A DNA stretch of 64,000 nucleotides, from assembly GCA_977006965.1 (NCBI GenBank), contig OZ345352.1:3410001-3474000 (forward strand), read 5' to 3'. Origin of the DNA: Phymatolithon calcareum (Eukaryota; Rhodophyta; Florideophyceae; Hapalidiales). The position numbers and the translations under genes were made by a program. The notes beneath the pieces were generated by a model, which saw nothing but the letters and a program-made list of their open reading frames with translations, searched no databases and was not told the DNA's origin. This document shows, one piece after another, positions 42,542 to 53,028 of this stretch; the first letter of the stretch is position 1, and each line of letters starts with the position of its first letter.

Positions 42542-42976
42542 ATGTCAGCCTCCCTTTTGTGGCAGCTCACCCGCAAATCGTCCAGTCGCACGACTAAGCG
42601 AACACACCCGAAATGCACAATGACCTCCGAGAAGGGCGCGCTGAACAACATCCGATTCGCTGCAGACTCCGGATTGTGCAGTGTTCGCGCCGTTGATGTT
42701 GACGCAGATGAGAATGGCGTTCCAGTGCTTTCGCTGAAAAACGTTTCACCAGATGATGCACGCAAGCCGGATAAGATGTGGAAGGAGACTACCCTTAACG
42801 GCGGCGTGCGAAAGGCACTTGCCAAGACTGACCGCGCACTGTCGGCGTACCGTCCGGCGGCAAAGAAAATGGCGATGAAGAGGGTGTCGGCTATCTACAA
42901 GGCGCAGGCGCGCAAGAATCGTGGGATCAACCATGCATCGCTCAAGACCGGCCGTACCGTCGCCACGTCGACGTAG
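42542..42976 (+). CDS. RPL28: Cytosolic 60S ribosomal protein eL28
   Basis: The product is 144 residues. The N-terminus MSASLLWQLTRKSSSRTTKR matches the eL28 pattern (S-A-x-L-x-W near the start, a run of Ser, then K-R). The centre has the basic beta-rich segment with ADSGLCSVRAVDVDADENG, and the C-terminal part YRPAAKKMAMKRVSAIYKAQ matches the conserved YRPDL-x-x-A-x-x-R-x-S-A motif. eL28 is a eukaryote-specific protein of the large subunit surface. Single exon, length as in plants and animals. Its divergent neighbour is plastid uL15. Confidence 0.92.
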   Translation: MSASLLWQLTRKSSSRTTKRTHPKCTMTSEKGALNNIRFAADSGLCSVRAVDVDADENGVPVLSLKNVSPDDARKPDKMWKETTLNGGVRKALAKTDRALSAYRPAAKKMAMKRVSAIYKAQARKNRGINHASLKTGRTVATST

Positions 42977-43512
42977 GGTGTCGGTGTTTGCGAGGTTGTA
43001 GTGGGTACAAGCTAAGGTTGGAGGTTGGCCGTCGGAGTTGGTTAGACTGTTTGGACTAAAGTTTATGGTCATCATCAATGTTACGTTGTGGGTGTAGTGT
43101 TCCTAGTTAATGTTGCGGTGCGGATCCACTCAAGTGATGCCGTTAAGAGCAGTACCGTCAAGTTGGCGGCCAAATTACATACCGCTGCAGCAGCCATACC
43201 TTCACTGGAATATATCGATCCCCTATCCTCATACAAACTGCGAGCATGAATCCTTGGAAGGCAGAACCCATTTATAACGGATCCGAGTCAGAATTATGCC
43301 AAGATTCACATTATTGTTATGCTGGGACAAGAATACGACAATTTCTACCCGCCGAAAACTCACAAGTTGCAGACAAATCGGAAACATTTCCCTAGTCTCT
43401 GATTCGGGAATCAATGCCCAGGCTTGACGATCACTGTCTCATCAATTGAACCAAGTCGAGAAAGAGACGAACAAATCTTTCCGACTTCGAAGCATAACTC
43501 CGCTCGGAAAGT

Positions 43513-45786
43513 TTAGATTTCACGATCTTCACTGTTGAGCAACTTGAACTGGATTCCAGCTTTCTCATTCTCCTGCGTGGTCGGCAACCCGAGAGTAAGT
43601 TCTTCATCATCGCCATCATCATACAAAACCTTAAACTGCTTCTTCTCCGCGTCATAGCTTTCGACAATACCAAGATACCACCCGTCATCCCACCTAACCT
43701 TGATTCGTTTCCCGACGGTCTTCAGAACCCAAGCTCTTTCCTCCGGCTCAATCATGCAGCATGTGTCCGCACGGCAGCGACACACAAAGCTTCTTTCCTG
43801 ACGCCTCCCCGTCAATCCAAAGTCCTGGAAACAATAGTTGTAAGTGAGTTCGGTACCGGCCTTAATGTCACGGAGAGCAAAAATGCCAACATGTGTCTGC
43901 CCCTTGGCAGGGTCCGTCCATTTCTGCGCGTCGCAATTCGGGGCGCAGCTAGAATTGATGAATCGCGACAAGTTTCCACGTCGTTCCGCATCCACAAAAT
44001 GCTCGTTGCCCGCATCCATAATATAATATTCGGTCTTGCCCTGGCGTTGGGATTCGTCAAGTCGACGCTGCAGTTCCGCACGGTCAAGAATTTCACCGAC
44101 GTAACCAATAATAAACTCCCCTCGAGGAACATCCTGCTCGAGACGCAGACCCCAGCCCCGCTGATCCGACGTATAGAACGGAGTAAGACGCGGACACTTG
44201 CGCTTGTAAAAGGGGACATTGGTACAACGATCACCGGCGGGACACAGTTTCGGATCACACCAGAAACGACTGGCCACATTGAGACAACTTTCATCTTTGC
44301 AATAGCCCGTATCCGGAGCATCATTCTTCCCGGGTTTGCACGTGCAAATGACAACCTCACCAACCGGAGGAGTGGGCGGTCGGGTAACCTCGGGTGGATA
44401 CACGCTACGACGAATGTTCTCGTATTTCGGACGGTCTGGGATGTCCACGGGTTGCGGGGAAGCATCAGCGTTCAGAGATGTATCATTCCACCAAAGACGA
44501 CCACTGAGAAAACCAGTAGGCCACACACGCTTTTTCTGGAGATAACCCCACACTTCTCCAAGAGAGACGTAAAAGTCGTACCGTTCGCACATAGAGATGT
44601 ACTTGTTCTGGATGCCCACAACAAAGGGGGTGATACCGCTATCGGCGACGAGGGCAATTTCCCCTGTTCCAAAAAACATGCAGGGCCACGGCTGCGGGGG
44701 TGCACCGGGAGTTTCTGGGCGCATTTTAAGTTCAGGATACTTGACCATGGCAATATCGCGTGGAAGAACCTGCACCGGCCAGTTGGGATATCCCCGAAGC
44801 TTCGCCCAACAAACACGCTCATTCTCGGCATCCTTCATCTCCGCAGCGGCAACCCGTTCAAAATTCGGGCTCGCGACAAGATCGGTAAACTCGGCCGCGA
44901 GCGCCATGCATTTCGGCTCGCACCACCAGGTGCGAGGGTAGCGCGTTTGCTTTGCGCAATATCCAAGCACTTCAGCGAGCGCGGTCTGGTATGACGTCCT
45001 CTGCTTCAGTGCGAGATGTAATCCGCGACTAAGTCCTTCCTGCCAGGTGATGGCCGACTTGACCTTCGAGATCCATGCCACTTCGCACGTTCCAAAATAC
45101 ATCACGCAGGCATCATCCGACTTGCGCTTGAATTTCAGCGCGGTGCTGAAACGTGGTTGTCGCATCAGCTCTTGATCTAGACGGACGACCTGCGTGGGCC
45201 AGAAGGGATGACCTTTCATTTTTGTCCACATGATTTTCTCCTGATCGCAAACGCCAACGATTTTCTGAAAGGGATTACTGGCTGGCAGGAGCCCCTTGGA
45301 AGAACTGGGGGCGGCGGTCGGAGGAGGTGCGGAAACGATGGCGACATCGCCAGGAGCGGCAACGGATGATGCCGGCGATGATGTGGATACGCGGGACGTC
45401 GAGCCCGGAGAAGGTACGGCTGTTGCGCCGGCCGGGGATGGCGAAGGTGCAGACACGACAGGAGCCGCGGCACCAGCTGAAAATTTTGCAACTTTTGAAG
45501 GACGTGTGTCTCCAGCCTCAGCATTTTGATCGTTTTCGGCAAGCGGTGTCCGCAAACGCTTGCTCTTCCGAAGAGGCCGCATGACGGGCGCACGAGCCTC
45601 TTCCGCCTTCATAATTTCGTGCTCCCGCTGTGCAACACGAGCACCGGATGCGAGCGCGGACGTCGCGGAATTCAACGTAGTGCGCGCAGCGGCCGCAGAT
45701 GCAATTGACGTTGTGTTGCGAGAGTCCGCTGCCGGTGTGGCGATCTCGTGTAGCGGCTCAATGAACGGGACAAGTTTCCCCAACAT
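43513..45786 (-). CDS. Double-PWWP, SET and Tudor-like histone lysine methyltransferase
   Basis: From ATG 45786 the product is 757 residues; an upstream in-frame ATG at 46065 would add 93 residues of leader-like sequence. Residues 1-170 are low-complexity. PWWP-1 is near 187-290 (KMKGHPFWPTQVV) and PWWP-2 near 325-430 (KLRGYPNWPVQV), modules that read H3K36 methylation and DNA. Cys-rich AWS at 480-530 (CDPKLCPAGDRCTN) precedes SET at 535-655 (RGWGLR, GEFIIGYVGE, EYYIMD, GTELTYNY). Post-SET CRCRADTCC follows at 669. A Tudor-like domain (RWDDGWYLGIVESYD, VLYDDGDDEEL) is at 690-735. AWS-SET-postSET plus PWWP is the NSD/ASH1 layout, so an H3K36 enzyme is most likely. The SAM-binding NHSC motif reads NSSC (residues 611-614), with Ser for His, which may affect activity. 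Single exon. Confidence 0.93.
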   Translation of the reverse strand: MLGKLVPFIEPLHEIATPAADSRNTTSIASAAAARTTLNSATSALASGARVAQREHEIMKAEEARAPVMRPLRKSKRLRTPLAENDQNAEAGDTRPSKVAKFSAGAAAPVVSAPSPSPAGATAVPSPGSTSRVSTSSPASSVAAPGDVAIVSAPPPTAAPSSSKGLLPASNPFQKIVGVCDQEKIMWTKMKGHPFWPTQVVRLDQELMRQPRFSTALKFKRKSDDACVMYFGTCEVAWISKVKSAITWQEGLSRGLHLALKQRTSYQTALAEVLGYCAKQTRYPRTWWCEPKCMALAAEFTDLVASPNFERVAAAEMKDAENERVCWAKLRGYPNWPVQVLPRDIAMVKYPELKMRPETPGAPPQPWPCMFFGTGEIALVADSGITPFVVGIQNKYISMCERYDFYVSLGEVWGYLQKKRVWPTGFLSGRLWWNDTSLNADASPQPVDIPDRPKYENIRRSVYPPEVTRPPTPPVGEVVICTCKPGKNDAPDTGYCKDESCLNVASRFWCDPKLCPAGDRCTNVPFYKRKCPRLTPFYTSDQRGWGLRLEQDVPRGEFIIGYVGEILDRAELQRRLDESQRQGKTEYYIMDAGNEHFVDAERRGNLSRFINSSCAPNCDAQKWTDPAKGQTHVGIFALRDIKAGTELTYNYCFQDFGLTGRRQERSFVCRCRADTCCMIEPEERAWVLKTVGKRIKVRWDDGWYLGIVESYDAEKKQFKVLYDDGDDEELTLGLPTTQENEKAGIQFKLLNSEDREI

Positions 45787-47269
45787 GGTGCAATCTGTTT
45801 GTGTGCGTATTAATATTGTTTCTTGGTGTCGGCCGTTTTCCAACGGCGGGATCGTGTGTGTGTGTGTGTTCACGCACGTCTGTCGAGGAGTCGGGGAGGA
45901 GAGGAATGACTTGGAAATTTTTTTCGGTACGTCGCCGTGACAGTGGGCCACGTCGGCGCCGTGCGACGAAGCAGGAGGGAAGGGAGGGTACCCTTGCCTG
46001 GCTTGAATTTGGCGCCAAGATAAAGGCGGGCTCGCGCTCGGCGCAGCGCAGTGTAACCCGTACATACGCGACGCGCGTTTTAATAGTGAAATTTACGGCG
46101 AAATATTATTGTATTTCACAACCTTTTACTCATAACTTGTCCTGGCAACCCAACCTTGGCTTTTGGGCGTCCATTTGGGAGCTACCTCGGCACAAAAATG
46201 CAGCCCATTGTGCAAATAGCCCCGCTGCCGCCCAGCCACTATGATGTAGCCAACCACACGCTGCTATATGCCTTGTCTGCCACTGCAGCACTAACAACTA
46301 GCTCGGTTCGAATTTTGAACGCCCCCCTGGTAACTCTATATTACGAGAAAAGCCCGTACTGTCGCCAGAACGTCGATAAACTTCGGCACCATTCAACCAT
46401 TTCATCTCTTCGTACGCCGTTTGCCCATTATGTTGTTGGTTATTCACATAGCCTGCTGTGCCGCTCACATAATATCCCGTTGAGGGCCCCTGTGCATGGA
46501 ATAGTTGCCCAATTCCAAAATTCAAGATACTCCCCCCACTTCCAGACGGGCTCGATCTTAAAGCCGATTATGTCCTCAGTGCGCTGCATGATTCGCTGGT
46601 TTGTTAGTTATTCAACCAATACTTTGCTCTGCTCACCCTTGTCTTGGAGACACCCCACCGGCGGACATGCAATGAGGGGTACTGTGAACAAAGGGGCGCG
46701 AAGGCCATGTTCCTACAAGTCTAGAGAGCAGCTCAACTTTTAAGTTTCGTGAGCTGCAGGGTGCTGGGTTCAGTGCGTCACATACAGTTATCGACCTCTC
46801 GTCCTGAATGTTGACGTGAAGCCCTCCAATTGTCTCCATGTGCTTCACGCGGGCTTGTTTTTTCGGAAACGGCAAAGTCTGCAGTCCGGATCTCACCGGG
46901 TGCGAAGCTGCATCAACAAAATAGAACGGGTAGATATGGTCTGGTGACATGGCTACTATTTTTGCACAAATGTCTTAGCTTGCTTTCGTTGCTCGCAGGC
47001 CTGTGCAAGCTTATATATTCTGGTCTGCTATCCCTTGGACTGCTCCTTTTCATATGTTAAACGAATGCTTCACACTATATGCACAAGAGCACTTTCGAAA
47101 ACTCTCTACGTTGCACTTTGTTGCAACTCTAATTAATCCGCTTAGTTGCAGAAGGATCGACCTAATTTCTGTGCAGCCCAGCATTCATATGAAAGCTCAG
47201 GGGAGTGCGCCATTTGTTTTCGTCCTTTTCCTTATCTTTCATCTGGTCTTCTCGAGAGCGTTTACGTGG
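45787..47269. other. No supported gene
   Basis: The first ~300 bases are GC-rich leader/promoter DNA of the SET gene, with a TG repeat near 45855. Beyond 46.1 kb short antisense frames exist (minus 46298-46525 and 46633-46950), possibly decayed, but no family is recognised. Confidence 0.35.
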
Positions 47270-47410
47270 ACTAGAGGTATGGTTTTGGTATCTCGCCAGA
47301 TCGTGTTACACCCCACCATGCAACATTCAACGAAGAAAGACCCTGTCCATGACCCTATGGCCTTCGCAAAGTTAACTCAAGCGTCTGCAGATGCGCTGAT
47401 AATTTTCGAA
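47270..47410 (+). mobile_element. Degenerate family A retroposon
   Basis: TAGAGGTATGGTTTTGGTAT and AAGCGTCTGCAGATGCGCTG-like sequence align with 56445-56560 and 49190-49310. The CTT tail is lost. Confidence 0.5.
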
Positions 47411-48619
47411 GAAAATCCACGCTTCCTCTTCGGAAGAATTAGTGTATACTCTGATTCCCCAAACGCAGTGCTCGGATTGTCTAAAGCGGGCTCTGCTTTC
47501 GGAGCTTATCAGAACAAGGCACTGTCACGAAGCATCTCAAATACACACACCGGCAATGTCCCCTCCGTGAAGCATCACGGCTTCCCACAGCTATCACATA
47601 ATTTCAAGCATCGGTTCCTTTTGCTCGCATGTGGAAAGTGTAATATTTATGAGCACGGCACCTTGCAGGACAGTAGTAAAGGATTGCGTGCTGGGGAGGT
47701 GGTGTTTCGTCGATTTAGTGTTTGCCATCAGAAATATGATGCCCTCTTCGATATATCGATATTCTTCCACGTTTCCACTATCTACTGTGCCATATTGAGC
47801 TTCTTTTCATTCCAGCAGTTCTGCTGCAAGATAAGAGTTCCAGGGTGTGGGCGATTGACAGTGGAACTACAAAGAGTGTACTTTTGCTGCTCCCGAGGTC
47901 ACTTCTTCATTGTTTGATCTTTGGACTACTTACTAGAGTGTCTGTCTGCTGTGTTCTGTAGATGTGGGTACATACCAAGCGTTCGCCAAGCAAGGAGCAA
48001 GGGCGACACTTAACGGGAGAGAGCCATAATTACTTAGCAAATATCATGGCTAGCTATGGTAAGCCCAGAAACCCATAATTGCATGGCATTTACTGACGCA
48101 ATCAGGACACAAGACTGGATTGCGTGGATAAGATAATTGATAGAATTAGGGTATTGTAAAAGGCTATAAAAGCCAGCCCTTCCAGCCTCTCATTGAGGAG
48201 GAGAGGCATCGGGCTTTTGAGAAGCATGTGTTGTGGTTAAGGACTGTCTCCCCTCAGTTCTTTTGAAGGGCTTAGTGGGCGTCTAAAGTTCTTCTGTTTA
48301 TAGAAGGTATTTTCGTGGAGCATTATGGAAGTACTGCTTTTAAGTGCTTGACATGAAGATTTGCGGAACGTTTTATCAATCTTGCGCATAAATCCAATAA
48401 TCTGGACACTATGCTTGCCCTTTGTGACAGCAGATAATGTATCGCATGGCTGAGCTATATGTATCAATGCTAGAGGAAAACTCAATATCCCTCGGTCGTC
48501 TGGATTATAGCAAATTGTAGTGTGCCATATGAAATGTTTTTGATCTTGCGGCTCCTCCCCAGGACATGTTTCGTAATGACACGCGACTTGTGTTTTTTTC
48601 AAGCAACTGAATAACAATT
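47411..48619. other. No supported gene
   Basis: Long but unsupported frames on both strands (see rejected items). A TATAAAA near 48164 has no ORF behind it. Confidence 0.35.
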
Positions 48620-48680
48620 GTTGTTTATTTAAACGCCCTCAGCAACACACCTAACACTGTACCGGAGCAGCTTTTCGGTT
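48620..48680 (-). mobile_element. LINE 3' end, family C, degenerate
   Basis: The minus-strand segment containing TTGCTGAGGGCGTTTAAATA matches the family C tail (TACTGAGGGCGTTTAATAAA at 16987-17006). No target-site duplication seen. Confidence 0.5.
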
Positions 48681-49064
48681 ATTGTTCATTCTAGTATATT
48701 TCCTGGTCCCTATGACAGGGAATCGTCAGTAGAGTAGTAGGGAGTCTAGTGCCGTTTCCGTTGTCAACATTTCTCCAGAATCCAGTCCATGCTTGGCTAG
48801 GTTTTTGCGTACAGTCTCCAGGTGATGCTCGGCTGCCACTCCGAATGTATCCTATATTAGCGTCGTATTCATTTGAGGGCACCTACTGCTTGCGTATTTC
48901 ATGACCAGCTATCGATGTCGCACCTGGAGAAACCTGAGGATGGCCGGGATATCATCTGCTTTGTCGTAAAGTATTTTTCTCTTTTTTCTTGCTTCGAGCC
49001 GTGCGCCTTCTTTTGCAAACAGTATTCGTAAGAGTTGATCTGGGGATTTCCCTTCCTGCCTATT

Positions 49065-49339
49065 AAACGACCTCGGACGTCATAAAATTTTCCTTCCCGC
49101 ACGTTCACACGATACGATGCTCTGCGTGGCCATTGAAGTGAAATGATTTTCCCCCTCGAGATCTCTCCGTTGAGATCAGAGGTAGGTTTTCTAATTTTGC
49201 TGACAATAGCCGTTTTTATGCGAAATGGAGCCTCTGGGCTCTGAGTTGAGTCCTCGTGGCTCATCAGAAGTGTTGCCCCAAGCGTCTGCAGATGCGTTGG
49301 TAACACTATAATAAAAATCTCCACTTCTTCTTCTTCTTC
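49065..49339 (+). mobile_element. (CTT)n-tailed retroposon, family A, with 12-bp TSD
   Basis: Longest bounded family A copy, 275 bases, including CCCCCTCGAGATCTC and GAGGTAGGTTTTC upstream of the common 3' part and a long CTT tail. TTCCTGCCTATT flanks it at 49053-49064 and 49340-49351. Because its 5' end lies beyond that of the 6188 copy, the family is 5'-truncated rather than a fixed-length SINE. Confidence 0.8.
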
Positions 49340-49351
49340 TTCCTGCCTATT

Positions 49352-50284
49352 GACAGTACACCCTGTTACTCATATTAAGGCTTTAGGGGCCTTTAAAATA
49401 AAACATTGCATATCTCTAGTATAAGTCTTGGAACCGATTCGCTTGCTTACACAAAGTACAAGAAAGAGGCACTTACCGCGGCAAAGAGATTTACCGTAAG
49501 CCATATTGGGGGTGTGCGATTCCACGAAGCAGATGCAAAAAAAGTCCAATGCGAGTATCTGCTCGTGCATCAAATGCCGAGCGGGTCCCCTTTAATGGTT
49601 GTGCTATTTGGGGTTGCCCGCAATAGATGGCACTGGATAGTCTTGCTTAGAATGCTGAAAGATTGAGTACGTTGCAAGTGGAGGACAGTGAGATGCGAAG
49701 CTGAGCGAAGTGTGCAGCCAAATCGGACTGAAATGGCGGCGGATGCGAAGTGGAGCGAGTATGAGTAACACAAGGTCATTGGCCGAACATGGCACATTGA
49801 ATAAAAATAGCTGTTTAAACATGCCTCCTCTGGCTCCAATACTGTCTCGCGAGAAAGGCGATCACACTATTCAGGATCATGTGAACAGTAATCCTTCGCT
49901 GAACTTTTTGTTCGGCGAAGGGATTACTGCAATTTTTAAAAAAATTGCAGATACTTTATATGTGCAGCGCAATTAACTTAGCTGCAGTGCAGGGGAATGT
50001 TGTCATCAAGTTTGAGCATCAAATAACCTCGAGCTTTGATACATTCATCAATCATTTTTTGATGACACAAAAACACGGGCACCGTGGCGCTTTCACAGAC
50101 TGGTGCACACTGTCTTCTGGACAGATCCGGTACTGTACGGTGTTTGTGCTGGAACCGGCAGACACAGCATGACGGATCAATCAACTTAAAAACTCTGCTG
50201 GGACCAGCGCTGTCCTCCTAGTGTATGGTGTGATGGCCACTTTCAGGCGCACTTGATTGTCTCCTAAACAAACTAGATTAGAGC
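49352..50284. other. No gene seen
   Basis: Short frames only, apart from the hairpin pair at 49886-49950. Confidence 0.35.
49886..49950. repeat. Two adjacent hairpins
   Basis: CAGTAATCCTTCGCTGAAC (from 49886) pairs with GTTCGGCGAAGGGATTACTG (to 49929) with one bulge and one mismatch. CTGCAATTTTT (from 49927) then pairs with AAAAATTGCAG (to 49950). Confidence 0.65.
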
Positions 50285-50480
50285 GATGCTCCGGCCAGGG
50301 CCACTTGTGGGCTGCAGTGCTGTGGGCAATCGAAAAGGGCAAAGAAGACGCAGCAAGACAAGAGTACGCGAAGAATAAAATAGACTCGTGGAGCAACATG
50401 AATACCGATCTGGGGACATTTTAAGGGTCCCCTAGATGTTGAGTGGCTCCGAAAGTCCGTAATAAGGAAAGAAAGAGTCT
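50285..50480 (+). repeat. Dispersed repeat E, copy 2
   Basis: GTCCCCTAGATGTTGAG aligns with 29452-29470. Upstream it reads LWAIEKGKEDAARQEYAKNK in frame, which suggests the end of a decayed coding region. Confidence 0.4.
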
Positions 50481-50594
50481 GTAATTTACAGTGCCACACC
50501 CCCTTCCATAGGTATCTGGATTGGCAAGTGTTCTTAAAAGAGCCTGAGAGCCTGGCAGATACTAACAGTAATACTTCGCAAGATTTGGCTCCTA

Positions 50595-50992
50595 CAGTCA
50601 GACCTCGATAAATGGAACCTCTTTTTTAGAATAACCTCGGTTAGCAGCATAATCGAGTGCTCCACGAAAACCGTATCCGCCTAAATTTAACGAAAATTAA
50701 AGGATTCTAGAATATTTGATAGGAGCATTACTTCATGTTCGAGGTCACGGGGCATACCTTAAATTTTGTTATAATTTTGTTTAGCGTACACGGAGCATAT
50801 CCTCACTCGTAGAATACTGTAAGTACTTTTCATGTTTCTCCTGCCATTGGCATACAGTACAGTAGAATATGGCTACTGTTCGGCACACGTGTGATCCAAA
50901 ACTTATGATTCAAAATTCGACTTGAGAATAACCTCGATTTTGAGAATATTGGACCATTCCACATTGCCCATCCATTTATCGAGGTCTGACTG
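50595..50992. mobile_element. MITE with pogo/Tc1-mariner-type terminal inverted repeats
   Basis: The 398-bp element starts CAGTCAGACCTCGATAAATG and ends with the exact reverse complement, inside a TA duplication (50593-50594 and 50993-50994). CAGT...ACCTCGATAA termini plus TA targets are typical of pogo/Tigger-like elements. No transposase is encoded. A second internal pair (AATAACCTCG at about 50640 and 50930) is in direct orientation. Confidence 0.85.
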
Positions 50993-50994
50993 TA

Positions 50995-52970
50995 CAACGT
51001 CTTTGAAGCTGAGCCCGCATTTGAGTACCAGGACGACTGAATCAGTCGGACTGATTCGAGTATCATAGAATGAGCCTTTCCGTAGTTACGGATTTCTCAG
51101 ATCCAGCCACATCTTCCTCCGCAGGAATAAAAATGGCTACAACTTTGGCCAATCAAAGCTGTAACTATTTTGAAACAGAAAACGTTCCTTTCAAATATCT
51201 ACACTTGACCAAGTCGGTGTTCTTCGGAAGCGTGGACATCTGCATGCTGTAGCCTTGACAAAAACGAAAGTAGACTGAAATCTCTGTCGGTAGTTGGAGA
51301 CGAGCTCTGCAACATGTCGGAAGTCAGATAGGATGGACTCTAACAAGAGCTACCGATGTTATCGACGCATCTGAGAAAATCAAGTAAAGAACCAACATCA
51401 AAACTGCAGCACTGGCGTAACGTATGACGAACATGACAGAAGCGCATATGGCTACTAGACCTGTCGACCTTTTAGATCTCAACATGCAAACAATAGTCAA
51501 ATCCACACTTCGTGTTCTAATGAAGTCGTATTTCATCACTTCACAAATCCGACAGGTAAACGCATGATGTTTTCCAGTATACTAAAGTAACTCATGAGGC
51601 AAGCGCAGCGTGCACAATATGGATGAAGGCAATATCACTAGTCGGTGTTTTTCGACGACGACATCAAGCCACCTTTCATGTTATTCTTGACCCTCAGCAC
51701 CTCTTGTGCAGCATTTTCAGGGACCAATAGCAGAATGGGAATCTACCTGCTCTGCAGCCAGTGAAATGTACAATTTCTCTGCTGAATTGTCGAACAAGAT
51801 CTTGCTCTTTTTCTCCTTTACATTGACAAGCTGCACAGGAAGTTTTACCGAATAAAGGCGAGAAGCTATTCCGTTTAACATGGAGTATCCCTCTGTTCAT
51901 GACGGGGTGCGCTGTGGTGAGACGACCAAATATGCGTACAAATTGTGACGCCTTTTTGCTGTTTTCTGCAACATTGCCAAAACCGAGTCTGCATCATAGG
52001 CCAAGATATTTACACATTGCGGGTGAGCAATGGGTTTTATTAGGTGAAGCGTACCACGGATCCTCTGCTTTAGGGACAGGACGACACGGCTGAGATATGG
52101 AGAAAATACTTCGTGAATATTTTGATATCACGGCGGTAATTGAGCCTTTGCGCTCCAACGCATTATATCATCATGGCAAATGGCCCTTACGTGGAAGATG
52201 AGTGGAAGCGACTCACACGTGCACTTTCCAGTAGAGAAATACGGATGAAGGAGGTCATCAGTAACAAGAGTACACTAGACTAGAAAACAGTCCGAAAAGC
52301 GAGCCCTGTTACTCCTAGGTGAGGCGTTGGGAGCTTTTAAATAATCCTTACACATCCAGTCGTCTTTGCCTGTCATTACGTTGTTTCAATTGTCATGGTC
52401 TAATGGTACTGTCAACAGCTATGGACGACCTATAATATCCACTTCTATGGAATTAGATACATGTTTCGGCGCATTACTGGGCTGAGTCGCACCCAACAAT
52501 GCCACCAACACTCAAGACAGCTATCTGCCATGTTTTCTTAACACCCAAAAAGGCGTACAAGCGCCTGCAGATTGATTCGAACTCTAAACAAAAATCTTCA
52601 CCTTTTCCGTGCAGCACTTCCAAGGCATAGCCTCTTGCCACTCTTACTGCAATATCCTTAACCAGATTTGCTGCACCTGAGACTCAGGATTTCGCTCAAC
52701 TCATGGAACGCACTTCGCGAAGACATGAAGGGAAGTCAGTAACCAACCCGCGCGAATCCCCGCGAGGGACGAAAGGCCCTAGAAGTCGGTAAGTTCATCC
52801 TTGGCGCTTGGCACAGAGGCGGCTTAGGACGGCGCAAAGTCCCAGCAATGACCGCGGCGCATTAAGGGTCGAATGATCCTGCCCAGCACAACTGTAGGGT
52901 TATAATAGTATTTAATCTGATTGTATCGCTTTTGTCGACAATGAGCTTCTGGGTTCAGACAGCATTGAAT
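50995..52970. other. No supported gene
   Basis: A hydrophobic minus-strand segment at 51539-51324 (TGLVAICASVMFVIRYASAA) may be a membrane-protein remnant. Near 52310-52350 AGCTTTTAAATAATCC resembles a LINE family B tail. Nothing else is recognised. Confidence 0.3.
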
Positions 52971-53028
52971 ACTCGTGGCTCGTTAGAAGTGTTGTCTACA
53001 GATACGTTGGTAAAAATCTTTCTTTTAC
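52971..53028 (+). mobile_element. Degenerate family A retroposon end
   Basis: ACTCGTGGCTCGTTAGAAGT and CTACAGATACGTTGGTAAAA align with 49250-49310; the tail is lost. Confidence 0.45.

Noticed and set aside
43891-44994. 367-codon plus-strand frame
   Set aside because: Antisense to the SET/PWWP gene, whose domains are unambiguous.
45787-46065. 93-residue N-terminal extension of the SET protein
   Set aside because: Low-complexity, Pro/His/Thr-rich translation of a GC-rich leader with a TG repeat; kept only as an alternative.
46156-46743. 195-codon plus-strand frame
   Set aside because: Opens at TTG, no domain, composition unlike the host genes.
47003-47917. 304-codon plus-strand frame
   Set aside because: It opens at GTG, runs through a degenerate family A retroposon (47270-47410) and shows no domain or promoter; likely a chance open frame.
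48237-48617. 126-codon minus-strand frame
   Set aside because: Opens at TTG at the edge of a LINE tail; no domain and no ATG near its start.
48899-49324. 141-codon minus-strand frame
   Set aside because: Its first half lies antisense within the bounded family A insertion (49065-49339), so it was created by the insertion.
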